NCBI GenBank assembly: GCA_938033975.1
Contig: CALHKJ010000493.1
Coordinates: forward strand, 1 to 7,873
Length of the DNA stretch: 7,873 nt
DNA from: an uncultured Saprospiraceae bacterium
GTDB lineage: Bacteria; Bacteroidota; Bacteroidia; Chitinophagales; Saprospiraceae
Direction of reading: 5' to 3'
Each line of letters opens with the position of its first letter. Position 1 is the stretch's first letter. The position numbers and the translations under genes were made by a program. Shown one piece after another: positions 4,992 to 7,873 of the stretch. The notes under the pieces were generated by a model that worked only from the letters and a program-made list of their open reading frames with translations, was not told where the DNA came from and did no database searches.

Positions 4992-6791
4992 TTAGTCTAA
5001 AAAATCAGCAAGAACACAGCTAAGTTTACCTTGTATAGTATCACCATCTGGATGAAATAACTCATAGGAAATAAGGTAGATACCAATAGAAGCCCTTTGG
5101 CTATCATTTTTGGTGCCATCCCAAGTTAGGATTCCACTGGTAGCAAGTAAGTTATTGTTATAAATTTCTTTGACCAGCATGCCTCTATCATTGTATACAC
5201 GTAGGGTAGCTAAATAGCCTGGTTTGTCCAAGGAGTAGTTGATCAATAATCGATCGTTATCTCCATCTTGGTTTGGAGAGAATACTTTTTCTTGAAGACC
5301 AAATTCAGTATCTGAATTTAAGCTTTCGATAAATTGTGAATTGGCATATCCTGGAGTTCCTGATCCTGCATTTTCTGCAGCTGATTGCCAGCTCGATTGA
5401 TCATTTGTTTCTAGGTCTGGGCTTATCTTTTCTAGACTGACTCCCTCTTCGTCTGTGAGAAGAATGTAATGCCAATCTTCATCATAATCCAAGGAGTCAC
5501 TAGAAATCCTGACACCCGTAATTTGTCTGCTAAAGATGCTTACGTTTCCACTGTCATCATTGAAGCTAGGAATATCATTTTCTAAGACTCTTTCGGGGTA
5601 TATGACATTATAGTTTTGTGCAAGCCAATCTGAATCCGGAGTGAATGCTAAATATTCACCAGGGCCAAAAACTCCTTCGTGTTCAATTTCGTCAAATTCA
5701 TTTTTCTGAGTATTGGCTAAAATCAGACTGCTGATATTAATTAGTTTTTGCGAAGCATTATAAATCTCTACATAGTCAAATCCTCCACTTGTTGGGTTGA
5801 ATAAAATCTCATTTATTACCAAATCTCCTGGTAAGGCAGGCTCAACCAATTGAAGGGTAGTTGTAATCGGGATCATACTGTTTCCTGCTAAGTCTTTGAT
5901 GCTTTCAATCGTAAGAGTATAGTCAGTGCCACTTTGTAAAGGATTACCATTATAATTTAAGGTAGCTACACTTGTATTATCCGGGTTCACATTTACGGAA
6001 GTGGGAGAACCCAAGCTTGGAGAAACAGAATAGTTATTGACATTCTGTAAGTCCTCAAGACTCATAGGTTCATTAAAAACCAAATCTATTTGTGTCGCAG
6101 AAACCAAGTCAACTGAAACCAACTCCGGTGCAATAACATCTGGAAGTAAAGGCTCAACCAAAACATCGTCAAAGAAAAATTTATCTGTACGTGTGCTTGA
6201 GTATTGCATGTAATATCCAAAAAGTACCGAATTGGATAACCAAGGAATATCCAGGTTTATTTCCCATTCTAATTGCGGACCGGATTGATTGTAATCGACA
6301 AAAAGACTCCAGAAATTATCAACAGTTTTTTCAAGGGTATATCGAAATTCAGCTGGTTCCAAACCAACTGCACCCATCGTGGCTGTGGCATGAGTTGTTT
6401 CAAGCCCCCCATTACTTTCTATAAGCTTAATTGCATCATTTGAGCCTGACTCTCCAATCTCAAAATATAAACTATTGCCTAAGCCAATATTGATATCATC
6501 AGAAGCAAGATATATTCTTAAGAGGTTAGATCCTGAGGGAGCAAAGTCCATTAAGCAATATGAACTCCATCTGATACTATCTGCTAATTCGACTGGTGTA
6601 AAAATAAAACTTTCGCCTGCTTCTGGAGCCATCAACTGAAGCATCTGATCATCATTTACGATAAAATGGGATGCTGGGTCATTCCAAGCTGGGTTTTCAT
6701 TAAAATTTCCATCCGAGAAATTGTCACTTAATTGGCAATGTGTAGTGATTGCCATAGTAAATACAAAGCTCAGGGTAGTTAAACATCTCAT
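4992..6791 (-). CDS. Secreted multidomain protein with Ig-like and lamin-tail domains
   Basis: This is a 599-residue protein. Residues 1-19 (MRCLTTLSFVFTMAITTHC) are a signal peptide. Residues 20-215 are beta-rich, like a laminin G or concanavalin-type sandwich (starting LSDNFSDGNF, ending FFFDDVLVEP). Residues 220-317 form an SbsC/Big_5-type Ig-like domain (APELVSVDLVSATQIDLVF, then NEPM and LAGNSM). Residues 321-484 form a lamin-tail domain (LVINEILFNP, FDYVEIYNAS, PGEYLAF, SGTPGYAN). Residues 503-599 form a C-terminal domain opening FSPNQDGDND, with VYNDRG, TWDGT, IGIYLI and a final CVLADFLD. The last domain resembles FlgD-like and CHU_C modules but is not a canonical type IX secretion tail. 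The protein is probably exported to the surface for structural or adhesive use. I chose the ATG at 6791 because the signal peptide follows it; the frame extends to a TTG at 6854, which would bury that signal. It is the first gene of the minus-strand unit. Confidence 0.88.
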   Translation of the reverse strand: MRCLTTLSFVFTMAITTHCQLSDNFSDGNFNENPAWNDPASHFIVNDDQMLQLMAPEAGESFIFTPVELADSIRWSSYCLMDFAPSGSNLLRIYLASDDINIGLGNSLYFEIGESGSNDAIKLIESNGGLETTHATATMGAVGLEPAEFRYTLEKTVDNFWSLFVDYNQSGPQLEWEINLDIPWLSNSVLFGYYMQYSSTRTDKFFFDDVLVEPLLPDVIAPELVSVDLVSATQIDLVFNEPMSLEDLQNVNNYSVSPSLGSPTSVNVNPDNTSVATLNYNGNPLQSGTDYTLTIESIKDLAGNSMIPITTTLQLVEPALPGDLVINEILFNPTSGGFDYVEIYNASQKLINISSLILANTQKNEFDEIEHEGVFGPGEYLAFTPDSDWLAQNYNVIYPERVLENDIPSFNDDSGNVSIFSRQITGVRISSDSLDYDEDWHYILLTDEEGVSLEKISPDLETNDQSSWQSAAENAGSGTPGYANSQFIESLNSDTEFGLQEKVFSPNQDGDNDRLLINYSLDKPGYLATLRVYNDRGMLVKEIYNNNLLATSGILTWDGTKNDSQRASIGIYLISYELFHPDGDTIQGKLSCVLADFLD

Positions 6792-6825
6792 GTTGTTAAA
6801 AGTAGTATAATCCTTGTTATTAGAA

Positions 6826-6841
6826 TATATTTGCAAATAAA
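6826..6841. promoter_or_regulatory. Palindromic -7 region between the divergent lamin-tail and asd genes
   Basis: TATATTTG at 6826-6833 exactly matches the Bacteroidota -7 element TAnnTTTG on the plus strand, about 50 bases before the asd ATG. On the minus strand TTTATTTG (6841-6834) matches seven of eight positions and points at the lamin-tail gene, about 43 bases from its ATG. The two elements are joined in a perfect 12-bp palindrome, TATTTGCAAATA (6828-6839). No good -33 TTG is present at the expected distance on the plus strand, so this is a candidate only. Confidence 0.45.
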
Positions 6842-6843
6842 TT

Positions 6844-6861
6844 AATTGAATCAATTTTTTT
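6844..6861 (+). repeat. Short inverted repeat and T run in the asd leader
   Basis: AATTGA-A-TCAATT (6844-6856) is a 13-bp inverted repeat with a run of seven T beginning in its right arm (6855-6861). It lies between the candidate -7 element and the asd start codon. The stem is AT-rich and weak, so it is unlikely to terminate transcription on its own; it could be an operator. Confidence 0.35.
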
Positions 6862-6882
6862 AAATGTTAAAAGGGTAAAAAT

Positions 6883-7873
6883 ATGAAATTAGCGGTTGTA
6901 GGTGTAACAGGCTTAGTAGGTACTGAAATCTTGGAAGTGCTGAATGAATACAATTTTGAATTTGAAAGCTTCATTCCTGTTGCTTCAGAAAGATCGGTTG
7001 GCAAAAAAATCACCTTTAGGGGAGAAGAACATACAATCGTTAGTATGGATCAGGCTATCGAAATGAAGCCAGATATTGCTGTGTTTTCTGCGGGTGGATC
7101 GACCTCAAAAGAGCACGCACCAAGATTTGCAGAGGTAGGAACTTTTGTAATTGATAATTCTTCAGCATGGAGAATGGATCCTACCAAGAAGTTAATTGTT
7201 CCAGAAATCAATGCTAGAGAACTTACCGCTGATGATAAAATCATTGCGAATCCAAATTGTAGTACAATTCAAATGGTGGTAGCATTGGCTCCACTTCACA
7301 AAGAATATGGAATCAAGAGATTGGTGATTTCTACTTATCAATCGTTTACAGGGACAGGTGTTAAAGCTGTTAAACAATACGAGACTGAAAAGGACGGAGG
7401 CAGTCTAAATGGAGAGAGTGCATATCCGCATGCCATTTTTGCCAATTGCTTGCCGCACTGTGATATCTTTTTAGACAATGGTTATACCAAAGAAGAAATG
7501 AAGTTGGTTCATGAGACTAGAAAAATTCTAGGAGATCAAGAAATTGCAATAACTGCAACTGCAGTGAGAGTTCCAGTTTTTGGAGGACACTCTGAATCAA
7601 TAAATGCAGAATTTAGAAACGATTTTGAAATAGAACAGGTTATACAGAAGTTGAACGACATGGATGGATTGATTGTTCAAGACGACATTAGTAAAAATAT
7701 TTATCCTATGCCATTGAGTGCTCACAAAAAAAATGAAGTATTTGTGGGTCGAATTAGAAAGGATGAATCAAATGACAAGGCAATAAATATGTGGGTAGTG
7801 GCTGATAACTTGCGTAAAGGAGCAGCAACCAACGCTATTCAAATTGCACAATATGTAAAAGAAAATTTTTTAG
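6883..7873 (+). CDS. asd: Aspartate-semialdehyde dehydrogenase (runs off the right edge)
   Basis: The enzyme reduces aspartyl-4-phosphate to aspartate-semialdehyde with NADPH, the branch point to lysine/diaminopimelate, threonine and methionine; it is cytoplasmic. Visible signatures are the NADP-binding GVTGLVG (7-13), VASERSVGK (33-41), SAGGSTS (70-76), DNSSAWRMD (92-100), NPNCSTIQ with the nucleophile C126, STYQSFTGTG, R229 in AVRVPV, GGHSES with catalytic H236, and VADNLRKGAATNA near the end. 330 codons are visible, close to the family's full length, and the last complete codon is TTA (Leu) at 7870-7872. The TAG formed by the final three bases is out of frame, so the true stop lies just beyond the window. 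The ATG at 6883 is preceded by AAAAGGG at a suitable distance. Confidence 0.96.
   Translation, partial: MKLAVVGVTGLVGTEILEVLNEYNFEFESFIPVASERSVGKKITFRGEEHTIVSMDQAIEMKPDIAVFSAGGSTSKEHAPRFAEVGTFVIDNSSAWRMDPTKKLIVPEINARELTADDKIIANPNCSTIQMVVALAPLHKEYGIKRLVISTYQSFTGTGVKAVKQYETEKDGGSLNGESAYPHAIFANCLPHCDIFLDNGYTKEEMKLVHETRKILGDQEIAITATAVRVPVFGGHSESINAEFRNDFEIEQVIQKLNDMDGLIVQDDISKNIYPMPLSAHKKNEVFVGRIRKDESNDKAINMWVVADNLRKGAATNAIQIAQYVKENFL

Noticed and set aside
6191..6424. Plus-strand 77-residue frame
   Set aside because: It is antisense to the beta-rich N-terminal region of the lamin-tail gene and has no supporting feature.
6792..6854. N-terminal extension of the lamin-tail protein to a TTG at 6854
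   Set aside because: It would put 21 extra residues before a clear signal peptide and cover the divergent promoter region. The ATG at 6791 fits better.
7050..7377. Two minus-strand frames of 64 and 61 residues
   Set aside because: They are antisense to the highly conserved asd coding sequence.
7871..7873. TAG at the very end, apparently the asd stop codon
   Set aside because: Codon-by-codon reading from 6883 puts the last complete codon, TTA, at 7870-7872, so this TAG is out of frame. The gene simply continues past the edge, and I found no frameshift within it.

Overview
The window is AT-rich DNA from a Bacteroidota bacterium, most likely a marine Cytophagales-type lineage (inference from gene content). 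The clues are a DUF4159 protein, a short PspC protein, a secreted lamin-tail protein, a small-peptide-linker lipoprotein, A-rich leaders with poor Shine-Dalgarno matches, and a TAnnTTTG -7 element upstream of asd.

Layout. 1-442 (+): C-terminal part of a DUF4159 protein, followed by a hairpin. 524-1108 (-): a short PspC-domain membrane protein and, upstream of it, a small single-pass membrane protein. An AT-rich divergent spacer follows. 1223-2170 (+): a membrane-anchored endonuclease/exonuclease/phosphatase (EEP) protein that appears to lack two standard active-site residues. 2171-2467: non-coding. 2468-4149 (+): a two-gene unit, an acidic surface lipoprotein whose stop codon overlaps the start of a small outer-membrane beta-barrel protein. 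4222-6791 (-): a three-gene unit read in the order lamin-tail multidomain secreted protein, small cysteine-rich secreted protein, ElaA-type acetyltransferase. 6883 to the right edge (+): asd, aspartate-semialdehyde dehydrogenase, almost complete.

How the genes relate. Most of the window concerns the cell envelope: two exported proteins with coupled translation, a secreted adhesion-type protein, a small secreted protein and two small inner-membrane proteins. asd is the only clear core-metabolism gene (lysine, threonine, methionine and diaminopimelate synthesis).

The most striking signals are non-coding. First, a perfect 13-bp hairpin followed by a T-rich tract, a textbook intrinsic terminator, lies inside the signal-peptide codons of the barrel gene, just past the lipoprotein stop codon; this suggests termination controlled by translation. 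Second, a family of 7-bp-periodic intergenic repeats (RTCTGAN-like) occurs at three sites and each time abuts the stop codon of a minus-strand gene. No complete new defence or mobile system is visible.
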